Source: Thauera sp. UBA6194 (GTDB taxonomy: Bacteria; Pseudomonadota; Gammaproteobacteria; Burkholderiales; Rhodocyclaceae). From it: DNA of 37,292 bases. This document shows, one piece after another, positions 17,629 through 25,411 of this stretch. The stretch lies in the NCBI GenBank assembly GCA_002422685.1, contig DITC01000065.1, positions 1 to 37,292 of the forward strand, read 5' to 3'. Below the pieces are notes generated by a model, which was not told the DNA's origin, ran no database searches, and saw only the letters and a program-made list of their open reading frames with translations. A program made the position numbers and the translations under genes. Each line of letters begins with the position of its first letter. Positions within the stretch are counted from its first letter, which is position 1.

Positions 17629-19932
17629 TCAGGCGAGCTGGTCGCGGATCGGCAGGCTGCGGATGCGCTTGCCGGTGGCGGCGAAGATCGCGTTGGTCAG
17701 TGCCGGCGCCACCGGCGGCAGGCCGGGCTCGCCGACCCCGCCCAGTGGTGCGTCGAAGCCGGTCGGTATGACCAGATGGGTGTGGATATGCTTGGGTGCG
17801 GCATCGATGCGCGTCACCGGGTAGTCGTGAAAATTGCCCTGCACCACCCGCCCGGCCTTGAAGCTGATCTCGCCCACCGTCGCCAGGCTGACACCCTGGA
17901 TCACTGCGCCTTCGAGCTGGGCGCGCACGCGGTCGGGGTTGATCACCGCGCCGCAGTCGAGGGCGATGTCCACGCGCGGAATCGTCAGCTTGCCGTCTGC
18001 ACTGACCGCCACCTCGACCACCACCGCCGCATAGCTCACGAAGCTGCGATGTGCGGCGATGCCCAGCCCGTGACCCGACGGCAGGCTGCGGCCCCAGCCG
18101 GCTTCCCGCGCCACGCGCTCGATGACGCCGCGCAGGCGGGCCGTGTCGAAGGCGTAGCGTTTCGGGTCCTCGCCATACAGCCACTGGTCGGACACCGCAG
18201 CGGGATCGATCACGCGGTCGGGGCCGAGCAGTTCGAGCAGGTAGTCCTTCGGGTCGCGCCCGGCGGCGGCGGCCAGCTCGGCGGCGAAGCTCTGGATGGC
18301 GAAGGCGTGCGGGATGTTGGACACCGAGCGGAACCAGCCGATGCGCGTATGCGCCTGCGCCGGGGGGTTCTCGACGCGCACGTTGGGGATCGCGAACGGC
18401 ATGTCGACCGCGCCCATCGCCAGCTCGAAGGCGCCCGATTGTTCCGCGTTGGGCATGAAGATCGACTGGATGGTGGGCGCCACCGTGCGGTGCAGCCAGG
18501 CCTGTGCTTTGCCCTCGGCGTCCAGCCCCGCCTCGAGGCGTGCGACCGAGACCGTGTGCAGGTAGCCGTTGTGCAGATCGTCCTCGCGGGTGAAGGTGAG
18601 CTTGACCGGCCGCCCGTCCATCGCGCGCGACAGGATCGCCGCCTCGCTGGCGAAGTCGGGCTTGGACTTGCGCCCGAAGCCGCCGCCGAGCAGCAAGGTG
18701 TGCACCACGACCCGGTCGAGCGCCAGGCTGAAGCGCTTCGAGAGGTCGGTGCGGATCGCCTCCGGGTTCTGCACGCTGCACCACAGCTCGCACAGGTCCT
18801 GGGTGGCGCGCGCAGTCGCGGTCGGCGGCTCCATCGGCGCCTGGGCGAGATGCGGCATGTAGTAGGTGGCTTCGACACGGCGGGCGGCGCCGGCGAGTGC
18901 GGCATCCACGTCGCCATTGCTGCGCACCACCTTGCCCGGCTGACGCGATGCGGCTTCCAGCGCCTCGCGGTAGTGCGCCGAGTCGTAGCGGGCGTTGGGG
19001 CCGTCGTCCCATTCGATCTCGAGCAGCGAGCGGCCCTTGATCGCCGCAAAAGTGTTCTCCGCGATCACCGCGATGCCGCCGAGCGGCTGGAAGGCCGAGG
19101 GGATCGGCGTCTCCTCGATCGGCACCACCTTCAGCACGCCCGGCACCTGCAGCGCGCGCGCCGCATCGTAACGTTTCACCTTGCCGCCATAGACCGGCGG
19201 GCGCGCGATCACCGCGTAGGCCATGCCCTCGAGACGGGCATCGATGCCATACACGGCCTTGCCGGTGGTGATGTCGACGTTGTCGACGAGCGCGACGCCG
19301 TCGCGGCCGATGTAGCGGAAATCTTCCGGGTTCTTGAACACCAGCGCATCGGCCACAGGCACCGGGCGCAGAGCGGCGTCGCGGGCGAGCGCCCCGAAAC
19401 CGATGCGCCGCCCGCTGGCCGCATGAACCACCTCGTGCCGTGCCGCGCGCACCTCGGCGACCGGCACCTGCCAGCGCGCCGCCGCTTCTGCCTCCAGCAT
19501 CTGCCGGGCGGCCGCGCCGATGCGGCGCAGGGCCTGGAAGTGGTGGCGCATGCTGCGCGAGCCGTCGGTGTTCTGGTTGCCGAAGCGCGCTTCGTCGCCC
19601 GGTGCCTGCAGCACCTTCACGCGTGCGAGTTCGGCTTCCAGTTCGTCGGCCACGACCATCGCCCAGCTGGTGCGCACGCCTTGTCCCATCTCGGCGCGAT
19701 TGCAGAGCAGGCTCACGGTGCCGTCGTCGGTGATGGTGAGGAAGATGCGCGGGTCGTCCTTCAGGCCGCCGCTCATGGCCTCGGCGCCGTATTTCGTTGC
19801 CTCGGCGCGCGCCGGGCGCAGGCCGGTGGCGAGCACGAAGGTGCCCGCCGCAATCCCGCGCAGGAAGCCGCGGCGGCTCAGGCTCAGGTTGGCGACCTCG
19901 CTCATGGCCGCGTTCGCGATCCGGGCGTTCAT
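17629..19932 (-). CDS. iorB: Isoquinoline 1-oxidoreductase-like molybdopterin subunit, Tat-exported
   Basis: 767 residues from the ATG at 19932, with AAGGAG upstream and an ATGA overlap with iorA. A twin-arginine signal (SRRGFL, Arg20-Arg21) is followed by the hydrophobic stretch GIAAGTFVLATG, so the folded enzyme should be exported. The rest is an aldehyde oxidase/xanthine dehydrogenase molybdopterin-binding protein in the single-subunit IorB arrangement: AEMGQGVRTSWAMVVADELE, then LLLGGGFGRKSKPDF, and GGVGEPGLPP near the end with the catalytic glutamate. Relatives hydroxylate N-heterocycles such as isoquinoline or oxidise aldehydes, with water as oxygen source. The actual substrate is unknown. 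No cytochrome c domain is fused, so the electron acceptor is also unknown. Confidence 0.92.
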   Translation of the reverse strand: MNARIANAAMSEVANLSLSRRGFLRGIAAGTFVLATGLRPARAEATKYGAEAMSGGLKDDPRIFLTITDDGTVSLLCNRAEMGQGVRTSWAMVVADELEAELARVKVLQAPGDEARFGNQNTDGSRSMRHHFQALRRIGAAARQMLEAEAAARWQVPVAEVRAARHEVVHAASGRRIGFGALARDAALRPVPVADALVFKNPEDFRYIGRDGVALVDNVDITTGKAVYGIDARLEGMAYAVIARPPVYGGKVKRYDAARALQVPGVLKVVPIEETPIPSAFQPLGGIAVIAENTFAAIKGRSLLEIEWDDGPNARYDSAHYREALEAASRQPGKVVRSNGDVDAALAGAARRVEATYYMPHLAQAPMEPPTATARATQDLCELWCSVQNPEAIRTDLSKRFSLALDRVVVHTLLLGGGFGRKSKPDFASEAAILSRAMDGRPVKLTFTREDDLHNGYLHTVSVARLEAGLDAEGKAQAWLHRTVAPTIQSIFMPNAEQSGAFELAMGAVDMPFAIPNVRVENPPAQAHTRIGWFRSVSNIPHAFAIQSFAAELAAAAGRDPKDYLLELLGPDRVIDPAAVSDQWLYGEDPKRYAFDTARLRGVIERVAREAGWGRSLPSGHGLGIAAHRSFVSYAAVVVEVAVSADGKLTIPRVDIALDCGAVINPDRVRAQLEGAVIQGVSLATVGEISFKAGRVVQGNFHDYPVTRIDAAPKHIHTHLVIPTGFDAPLGGVGEPGLPPVAPALTNAIFAATGKRIRSLPIRDQLA

Positions 19933-20387
19933 GCCTGGGCTCCTTGCGCTGCGCGCTTGATCGCGGCGCGAATGCGCGGATAGGTGCCGCAGCGGCACAG
20001 GTTGCCGCTCATCGCAGCGTCGATCTCGGCATCGGTCGGATTGGGTGTCGCTGCGAGCAAGGCCGCCGCCTGCATGATCTGTCCACTCTGGCAGTAGCCG
20101 CACTGCGCCACGTTCAGCTCGCGCCAGGCCGCCTGTACCGGATGCATGCCATCGGGCGACAGACCTTCGATGGTCGTGATCGCGCGCCCTTCGAGTTCGC
20201 TCACCGACAGCAGGCAGGCCCGCGCAGGCTGACCGTCGACCAGCACGGTACAGGTGCCGCACAGCCCGAGTCCGCAGCCGTATTTCGTGCCGGTGAGCCC
20301 GACGAGGTCGCGCAAGAACCACAGCAGGGGCATCTCGGGATCGACATCGGTGCGATGGGTGCTGCCATTGACGCTGAATGTAGTCAT
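19929..20387 (-). CDS. iorA: Isoquinoline 1-oxidoreductase-like [2Fe-2S] subunit
   Basis: 152 residues from the ATG at 20387, with GGAGGA upstream. The N-terminal plant-type [2Fe-2S] domain has CGLGLCGTC and a fourth cysteine in PARACLLSV. The C-terminal helical domain holds the second cluster, with CGYCQSG and NLCRCGTYPRI. This is the standard small subunit of xanthine-oxidase-family enzymes, passing electrons from molybdenum outward. It has no signal peptide and is presumably carried through the Tat system together with IorB, whose start codon overlaps its stop. The pirin gene lies 71 bases upstream on the same strand. Confidence 0.95.
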   Translation of the reverse strand: MTTFSVNGSTHRTDVDPEMPLLWFLRDLVGLTGTKYGCGLGLCGTCTVLVDGQPARACLLSVSELEGRAITTIEGLSPDGMHPVQAAWRELNVAQCGYCQSGQIMQAAALLAATPNPTDAEIDAAMSGNLCRCGTYPRIRAAIKRAAQGAQA

Positions 20388-20458
20388 GACTCCTCCTTCG
20401 TTTCGTCCTGCGGGTTGTCGTCGTTTGCCGCGCTCGCGCCGCCGGCACGCAGCGCGCG

Positions 20459-21361
20459 CTAGGACGCGGCACGCCAGGGCAGTGGCGGCGGCATCAGGCG
20501 GGGGGCCTGCCCGTCGCCCACCGCGCCGAAGCGAGCGGTGCCGGGCTCGCCTTGTTCCCCTTGTTCCCACTCAGCCTGCGCCCGGGCGATCGTCGCCTTG
20601 CTCCAGCCGACGAAGTTCCACCACATCAGCACCGGTTCCGCGCAGGGTTCGCCGCCGAGCACGAGCAGCCGCGTGCCCGCGCCCAGGGTGAGCAGCAGTT
20701 CGTGCCGTCCGCACCCGAGGTAGGCGAACTCGTCGGCGCGCACAGTTTCGCCCTCGATCCCGGCCTCGCCCACCAGCGGCAGCAGCCCGTACTCGAAGCC
20801 CGGGTTCAGCGGCAGGCGCAGCGTGGTGGTCTCGTCGCTGGCGATGTCGAGGCCGAGGAGCGGCGAATACAGCCGCGTTGGCGCTGTGCGGCCCTCGTGG
20901 GTGCCGGCCAGCAGGGTCAGGCGGGCGCCCTTGTCCTGCCAGCAGGGCAGGTCGGGGTAATGGGCGAAATCGGGCGCGCAGGTTTCTGCCTCGGGGGGCA
21001 GGGCGATCCAGAGCTGCGCGGCGTGCAGGTGCTCTCCATCGCGTACCGAGTCCTCGGTGTGGACGATGCCCCGTCCGGCCGTCATCAGATTGACCTGTCC
21101 GGGCCGAATGAGCTGCGCGTTGCCCAGGCTGTCCCGGTGCAGCACCTCGCCCGCGATCAGCCAGGTGAAGGTCTGCAGGCCGATGTGCGGATGGGCGCCG
21201 ACGTGCATGCCCTTGCCGGGCGCAAAGTCCACCGGACCGGCGTGATCGAGAAAGCACCACGCCCCCACCATGCGCTGCTGACGGTTGGGCAGGAAGCGGC
21301 GCACGAGCAGGCCTTCGCCGAGGTCGGCGCTGCGGGCTTCGATTCGAGTGATCGGGTTCAT
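20459..21361 (-). CDS. Pirin family protein
   Basis: 300 residues forming two cupin-like domains. The N-terminal metal site is visible as His57 and His59 (GAHPHIGLQTFTWL), His101 and Glu103 (GRGIVHTED), matching the iron ligands of pirins. The C-terminal domain includes LLVLGGEPCAEPVLMWWNFV, typical of bacterial pirins. Family members include quercetinase-like dioxygenases and redox-sensing regulators; most are functionally undefined. It is the first gene of the iorAB-xdhC-mocA operon, 71 bases before iorA. The ATG at 21361 lacks a good ribosome binding site of its own. A seven-codon leader frame with a strong site ends across it, so translation may be coupled. Confidence 0.9.
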   Translation of the reverse strand: MNPITRIEARSADLGEGLLVRRFLPNRQQRMVGAWCFLDHAGPVDFAPGKGMHVGAHPHIGLQTFTWLIAGEVLHRDSLGNAQLIRPGQVNLMTAGRGIVHTEDSVRDGEHLHAAQLWIALPPEAETCAPDFAHYPDLPCWQDKGARLTLLAGTHEGRTAPTRLYSPLLGLDIASDETTTLRLPLNPGFEYGLLPLVGEAGIEGETVRADEFAYLGCGRHELLLTLGAGTRLLVLGGEPCAEPVLMWWNFVGWSKATIARAQAEWEQGEQGEPGTARFGAVGDGQAPRLMPPPLPWRAAS

Positions 21362-21381
21362 CGACGGCTCAGGCCTTTCAT
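21358..21381 (-). other. Seven-codon leader frame overlapping the pirin start
   Basis: ATG at 21381 encodes MKGLSRR and ends at a TGA that overlaps the pirin ATG (ATGA). GAGGGAAGAG just upstream is a far better ribosome binding site than anything before the pirin start itself. It may act as a coupling leader, or mark an altered gene start. Confidence 0.35.
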
Positions 21382-21465
21382 TTGCTCTTCCCTCACTGAC
21401 TGGGCTCGACCCTTCTGGAAAGTCTTCCGTAAGGACCGGCAGTTCGAGTTCGCCGGATTGAGAGG

Positions 21466-21500
21466 CTGCCGTTCGCCGTCGCCTGACGGCCGAACGGCAG
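21466..21500 (-). repeat. Strong inverted repeat downstream of fdhE
   Basis: Outer arms CTGCCGTTCG (21466-21475) and CGAACGGCAG (21491-21500) are perfect. An inner perfect 5-bp stem (21476-21480 with 21485-21489) and a GCCT tetraloop extend it to 15 bp with one bulged base. It lies 44 bases past the fdhE stop on the minus strand and upstream of pirin. No T-run, so it is either a terminator-like hairpin or a dispersed repeat. Confidence 0.5.
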
Positions 21501-21543
21501 GTGAAGAAGCGCCGCGATGTCCCCTCGCCGGCCGGTTAGGGCC

Positions 21544-22455
21544 TCATTCTTCTGCAGCGCCGATGAGCAGGTAGTTCGGCTCGCTGCGCACGAAGCCGGC
21601 GTCGTCGACCAGCATGTCGAGCGCCACCGAGGCGAGGTCGTCGGCGACGGGGTCGACGCGCACGTTCTTCGGCTGGACGATGAGCTTGGTGTAGCTCTCG
21701 CAGGCGCCGCAGGATTCGGCGTGCGCGATGCCGTCGTCGCCGTCGATCTCGTGCAGGGTGATCTTGTCGCGGTCGCCGCAGGTGACGCAGGTGGCGTGCG
21801 GCACGTGCCATTCGGTGTTGCACAGGCTGCAATGCACGTAGCGCCGGCCGGCGGTCGGCCCCTCGCTGCGGATCACGCTCACCACCGGGTGGCTGCCGCA
21901 CACCGGGCAGGCGCTGTGTGCTTCCATCGGCGGCAGGGCAGAGGCGTCGAGCTTGCTGGCGACCGCGGTGAACACGACCTGCATCGCGGCGGCGATGTAG
22001 GGCAGGCGCGCCATGTCGGCGCCTTCGGGTTCGCCGTTGAGCAGCTTCTCCGCCAGCTTGTCGAGTTCTTCCGCGCTGGTGACGAGGAGCGCGTCCAAGG
22101 TGTCGCGGGCGCCGACGGGCGCATCTTCGAGCAGATCGCCGACGATGTTGCGCAGGATGTCGTGCCAGACCACCGGGCGCTGGAAGGTCGCGACGCTGAG
22201 CGGCGGCATGCGGTGCTCGCGCGCACGCTCGAGGGTTTCCGCTGCAGGCGCTGCGAGTTCTTCACCGGCTGCCTCCAGGGCCTTGTGCTGGGCGTGCGTG
22301 AGACGGCCGAGGAAGCCGAGCCATTCTCCGAGGCCGTGGTGCAGCGCGAGCGCCTCGAAGCGCTCGGCGCGCGCCAGGAAGATGGTGTCCGGGGTGGGCA
22401 GGATGATCGCGGTGGGCTCGCCGGTGGCTTTTTGGGGGGTGATTGCGGTGTTCAT
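21544..22455 (-). CDS. fdhE: Formate dehydrogenase accessory protein
   Basis: 303 residues with the FdhE rubredoxin-like zinc/iron-binding core: four CxxC pairs in order, CPVC, CSLC, CVTC and CGAC, spread over residues ~180-250. The N-terminal half is helical, with PDTIFLARAERFEAL and FLGRLTHAQHKAL, and PYIAAAMQVVFTAVASKL precedes the cysteines. FdhE is needed for assembly or activation of respiratory formate dehydrogenase and acts in the cytoplasm. The gene is an orphan here: no fdh structural, fdhD or selenocysteine gene is in the window. Its nearest neighbours are the molybdenum hydroxylase operon and pdxH. The start at 22455 has only a weak ribosome binding site. Confidence 0.93.
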   Translation of the reverse strand: MNTAITPQKATGEPTAIILPTPDTIFLARAERFEALALHHGLGEWLGFLGRLTHAQHKALEAAGEELAAPAAETLERAREHRMPPLSVATFQRPVVWHDILRNIVGDLLEDAPVGARDTLDALLVTSAEELDKLAEKLLNGEPEGADMARLPYIAAAMQVVFTAVASKLDASALPPMEAHSACPVCGSHPVVSVIRSEGPTAGRRYVHCSLCNTEWHVPHATCVTCGDRDKITLHEIDGDDGIAHAESCGACESYTKLIVQPKNVRVDPVADDLASVALDMLVDDAGFVRSEPNYLLIGAAEE

Positions 22456-22513
22456 GGTCGCTCGTGGATGAAAAACGGCCTCAATGATCGGTGCAGTGTT
22501 CTACCGAAGGCAA

Positions 22514-22570
22514 GCGAAAAGGGCGCGCCGTGCGGGCGGCGGCGCAGGTAGGTCGCGGCGCGCTTTTCGC
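22514..22570 (-). repeat. Long-arm inverted repeat between pdxH and fdhE
   Basis: GCGAAAAG-GG-CGCGCCG (22514-22530) pairs with CGGCGCGCTTTTCGC (22556-22570), giving 15 bp with a two-base bulge around a 25-base GC-rich loop. It begins 34 bases after the pdxH stop on the minus strand, so it may terminate pdxH. No T-run is adjacent. Confidence 0.4.
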
Positions 22571-22603
22571 CACGCTGGCGGACAAGGCGCCCGCCGCGCG
22601 GGC

Positions 22604-23251
22604 TCAGGGGGCCAGCCGCTGCCGCGTCCAGCTGCCGTCGGGCTGCAGGCGGTAGGCGATGCGGTCGTGCAGGCGCGAGGAACGGCCCTGCCAGAACTCC
22701 CAGTAGTCCGGCACCAGGCGGTAGCCGCCCCAGTGCGGCGGCCGGGGTGGGTTGAGGCCGAACTTGAGGCCGTATTCCGCGGCGCGCGACACGATCAGCG
22801 TGCGCCCGGCGATGGCCTCGCTCTGTGGCGAGGCCCAGGCGCCGATGCGGTGCGCGAGCGGGCGGCTGGCGAAGTATGCGTCGGACTCGGCCGCGGACAC
22901 CTTCTCCACGCGGCCCTCGATGCGCACCACGCGCTCCATCTCCACCCAGTGAAACTGCAGCGCGGCAAAGGGCCGGGCCTCGAGCTCGCGACCCTTGCGG
23001 CTGTGGTAGTTCGAGTACCAGACAATGCCGCGCGCGTCGTAGCCCTTGATCAGCACCGGGCGGGTCGAGGGGCGGCCGTCCTCGCCCACCGTGGCCACGG
23101 TCATCGCGTTGGGCTCGGGCAGGCCGCGCTCGAGCGCCTGCGCGAGCCAGTCGCCGAACTGCTGCATCGGCTCGCTGGCCGATTCGTGCTCTTCGAGCGT
23201 GCCTTGCTCGTAACTCTTGCGTAGGTCCGACAGCGGGGTGTGCTTGCTCAT
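22604..23251 (-). CDS. pdxH: Pyridoxamine 5'-phosphate oxidase
   Basis: 215 residues from the ATG at 23251, with GGAAG upstream; the frame is open ~22 codons further without family similarity. It carries the FMN-binding split-barrel signatures in order: RPVLIKGYDARGIVWYSNY, SRKGRELEARPFAALQFHW, the EMERVVRIEGRVEKV strand, and the C-terminal EFWQGRSSRLHDRIAYR with the PLP-binding residues. It oxidises pyridoxine- or pyridoxamine-5'-phosphate to PLP with oxygen in the cytoplasm. The gene stands alone, divergent from the MFS transporter across 165 bases that contain a perfect 12-bp palindrome. Confidence 0.97.
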   Translation of the reverse strand: MSKHTPLSDLRKSYEQGTLEEHESASEPMQQFGDWLAQALERGLPEPNAMTVATVGEDGRPSTRPVLIKGYDARGIVWYSNYHSRKGRELEARPFAALQFHWVEMERVVRIEGRVEKVSAAESDAYFASRPLAHRIGAWASPQSEAIAGRTLIVSRAAEYGLKFGLNPPRPPHWGGYRLVPDYWEFWQGRSSRLHDRIAYRLQPDGSWTRQRLAP

Positions 23252-23378
23252 GATGACTTCCAGAAGCGTCTCGATCCGGGGGCGCGGTGCGGCCCTTGCC
23301 GTGGGCAAGCGTAGCATGTGGCGCTGCGGGAAATGGCGGTGGAGTGCAGTGACTGCGGTATCTTCAGGTGTGCGCTAG

Positions 23379-23396
23379 CTTCTCGAGAAGTTTTTT
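23379..23396. promoter_or_regulatory. 12-bp palindrome CTTCTCGAGAAG with T-run, before MFS gene
   Basis: CTTCTCGAGAAG (23379-23390) is a perfect palindrome followed by six T (23391-23396). It lies 26 bases before the MFS start and in the pdxH/MFS divergent region. It could be an operator; as a hairpin it would be weak. Confidence 0.3.
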
Positions 23397-23416
23397 GTTT
23401 GTGGGAATCTCTTTCG

Positions 23417-24607
23417 GTGTCTCCTCCGCTCGTCATCCTGATCCTGTCCCTGCTGCTCGGCCTGCAGCCGATCACTACCGACCTCTATCTGCCTGCGCTG
23501 CCGGCCCTCACCACCTTCTTCGACGCCGCGCCGGCGCAGGCGCAGCTGTCGCTGACCGCGCTGCTGCTGGCCTTCGGCATTTCGCAGCTCGTCTGGGGGC
23601 CGCTCTCGGATCGCATCGGGCGGCGTCGGGTGCTGCTCGTCGGCATGGGTGGCTACACGCTTGCGGCGATCGGCTGCGTGCTGGCCTCGTCGATCGAGCT
23701 GCTGGTGCTCTGGCGCGTGCTGCAGGGCGCGTTCATGGGCGCGGGCACGGTGTGCGCGCGAGCGATCGTGCGCGACCTGTTCACGCCGCAGGAGGGTGCG
23801 CGCGCAATGAGCAAGGGACTCTCGGGCCTGGGCGTGGCGGCCTGCCTGAGCCCGTGGCTGGGCGGCCTGCTGATGGAGTGGTTCGGCTGGCGGGCCACGC
23901 TGGTGGCGCTCGCGGTGGCGGGGGCTGTCACGTTCTTCGTCGTCCTGCGCCATTTCGAGGAGACGCTGCACGAACGCGACCCCTCCGCGCTGCGTCCGGC
24001 GAAGCTCTTCGGCGCCGCGCGCGAGATCCTCGCCAACGCGAGCTTCTGGGCTTATGCGGGCCTGAGCACGGCTTCCTTCGGCGGGCTCTTCTGCATCCTG
24101 TCGGCGTCGTCCTTCATCTTCATCGACCTGCTCGGCGCCTCGCCCAGCTTCTACGGCGCGCTGCTGCTCATGCTGTCGGGCTTCTACATCGGCGGCACGG
24201 TGCTGTGCCGCCGCATGCTGCTGCGCTTCGGCGTGCAGCGTACGGTGGCCATCGGCGGTGTGCTGTCGCTGTGCGGCGGCGGGACGATGCTGGCGCTGGC
24301 GCTCTCGGGGGTGCAGGGCGTGTGGGCGATCATGGTGCCCGCCTTCGTCTTCATGCTCGGCCACGGGGTGCATCAGCCGTGCGGGCAGAGCGGCGCGGTC
24401 GCGCCCTTCCCGAAGCGCGCCGGGGTGGCCTCGGCGCTGAGCGGGGCGCTGATGATGGTGGTGGCCTTCGGCGCAGCGCGCGCGGTGGTGGCCAGCATGG
24501 ACGGCACCGCGCTGCCGATGGTCGCCGGGGTGGCGCTGTCCGGCGCGCTGGTGGCCTTCATTGCCTGGGTGCCGGTGCAGCGCGTGCGGCTGGGGGCTGA
24601 AGGCTAG
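23417..24607 (+). CDS. Bcr/CflA-type MFS drug exporter
   Basis: 396 residues from the GTG at 23417, the usual length for this family; a TTG at 23399 is an alternative, and the frame is open from 23318. About 12 hydrophobic segments span the protein. The first helix ends in TTDLYLPALPAL, typical of Bcr/CflA, and the loop between helices 2 and 3 carries the major-facilitator motif A (WGPLSDRIGRRRVLL). WRVLQGAFMGAGTVCARAIV matches the family's helix 4. These inner-membrane proton antiporters export chloramphenicol, bicyclomycin, dipeptides and similar compounds. The native substrate cannot be predicted. It converges with the ZIP transporter gene, whose stop lies 50 bases beyond, with no evident terminator between. 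Confidence 0.9.
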   Translation: MSPPLVILILSLLLGLQPITTDLYLPALPALTTFFDAAPAQAQLSLTALLLAFGISQLVWGPLSDRIGRRRVLLVGMGGYTLAAIGCVLASSIELLVLWRVLQGAFMGAGTVCARAIVRDLFTPQEGARAMSKGLSGLGVAACLSPWLGGLLMEWFGWRATLVALAVAGAVTFFVVLRHFEETLHERDPSALRPAKLFGAAREILANASFWAYAGLSTASFGGLFCILSASSFIFIDLLGASPSFYGALLLMLSGFYIGGTVLCRRMLLRFGVQRTVAIGGVLSLCGGGTMLALALSGVQGVWAIMVPAFVFMLGHGVHQPCGQSGAVAPFPKRAGVASALSGALMMVVAFGAARAVVASMDGTALPMVAGVALSGALVAFIAWVPVQRVRLGAEG

Positions 24608-24657
24608 GGCGCTTGCGACGGCTGTGCTTCGTCGGCTCGTCGGCATCCTCGGGATGG

Positions 24658-25392
24658 TTATCCCTTGGACATCACGATCATCACCGCCACCATGACGCCG
24701 CCGCCCAGCGCTACCAGGCTGAAGCGGCCGGCTTCCTGCTCGGCGCGCGGCAGCAGGTGGGTGGCCCCGACATAGACCAGCGCACCGGCCGAGAGCGCGA
24801 GCAGCGCGCCCAGGGTGTGGGCGTCGAGTGTGCTGACGATGGGGTAGGAGACGAGCATGCCGAGCGGCGTGGTTCCCGCCGCGGCGATACCCGCCAGCAG
24901 CAGCGCCTTGCGCTCGCCGAAGCCCGCGCGCACCAGCAGCAGGTAGGTGACGATGCCTTCTGGAAATTCGTGCAGCACCATGCCCAGCGTCGCCAGCGAG
25001 CCGGTAAGGATGCTGACGTTGAAAGCGATCGAGTACACGAAGCCGTCGATGAACGAATGAAAGCCGATGCCCAGCAGGGGGATCAGGCCGATCACGTAGT
25101 CCTTGCGCTCGGGGTCGCATTCGCACACGAAGGCGGTCACGAAGCGGTTGAACAGGTGCAGGCTCAGGAAGCCGCCGAGCAGCCACGCCGGCGCCTGCGC
25201 GTTCATCGACAGTGCCTTGGGGATGATGTGCAGGAAGGAGGCCGAGATCAGCACGCCAGCGGCGAAGCACATGAAGTAGCTGGTGTTGCGCTGCCCCCAG
25301 GCCGCGTGGCGCCTGATCGTGTGGATGCCCAGCGCGGTCACCGCCGCGGCGAGCAGGCTGGTGATGAAGGGGGGCCAGAAGTGGCTGTCCAT
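24658..25392 (-). CDS. ZIP family divalent metal transporter
   Basis: 244 residues from the ATG at 25392, with AAGGGA upstream; the frame is open further but the extension is low-complexity and overlaps the methyltransferase. Eight hydrophobic helices are visible. The transport-site residues sit in helix 4 (GIGFHSFIDGFVYSIAF) and helix 5 (GMVLHEFPEGIVTYLL), the H-x-x-x-D and HEFPEG patterns of ZIP proteins. FVCECDPERKD lies in the loop between helices 3 and 4, the usual variable metal-binding loop. Members import zinc, iron or other divalent ions through the inner membrane. It starts 19 bases after the methyltransferase stop, so the two probably share a transcript. Confidence 0.92.
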   Translation of the reverse strand: MDSHFWPPFITSLLAAAVTALGIHTIRRHAAWGQRNTSYFMCFAAGVLISASFLHIIPKALSMNAQAPAWLLGGFLSLHLFNRFVTAFVCECDPERKDYVIGLIPLLGIGFHSFIDGFVYSIAFNVSILTGSLATLGMVLHEFPEGIVTYLLLVRAGFGERKALLLAGIAAAGTTPLGMLVSYPIVSTLDAHTLGALLALSAGALVYVGATHLLPRAEQEAGRFSLVALGGGVMVAVMIVMSKG

Positions 25393-25411
25393 GGAGGGCT
25401 GTCCCTTGCGC

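Noticed and set aside
15965..19012. 1,015-codon minus-strand frame spanning three genes
   Set aside because: Only its last 209 codons (the MocA-like protein) have homology. Upstream it runs out of frame through xdhC and iorB, which have their own convincing frames.
16735..19983. 1,082-codon plus-strand frame over xdhC/iorB
   Set aside because: Shadow of iorB and xdhC caused by GC-rich codon structure, with no motif.
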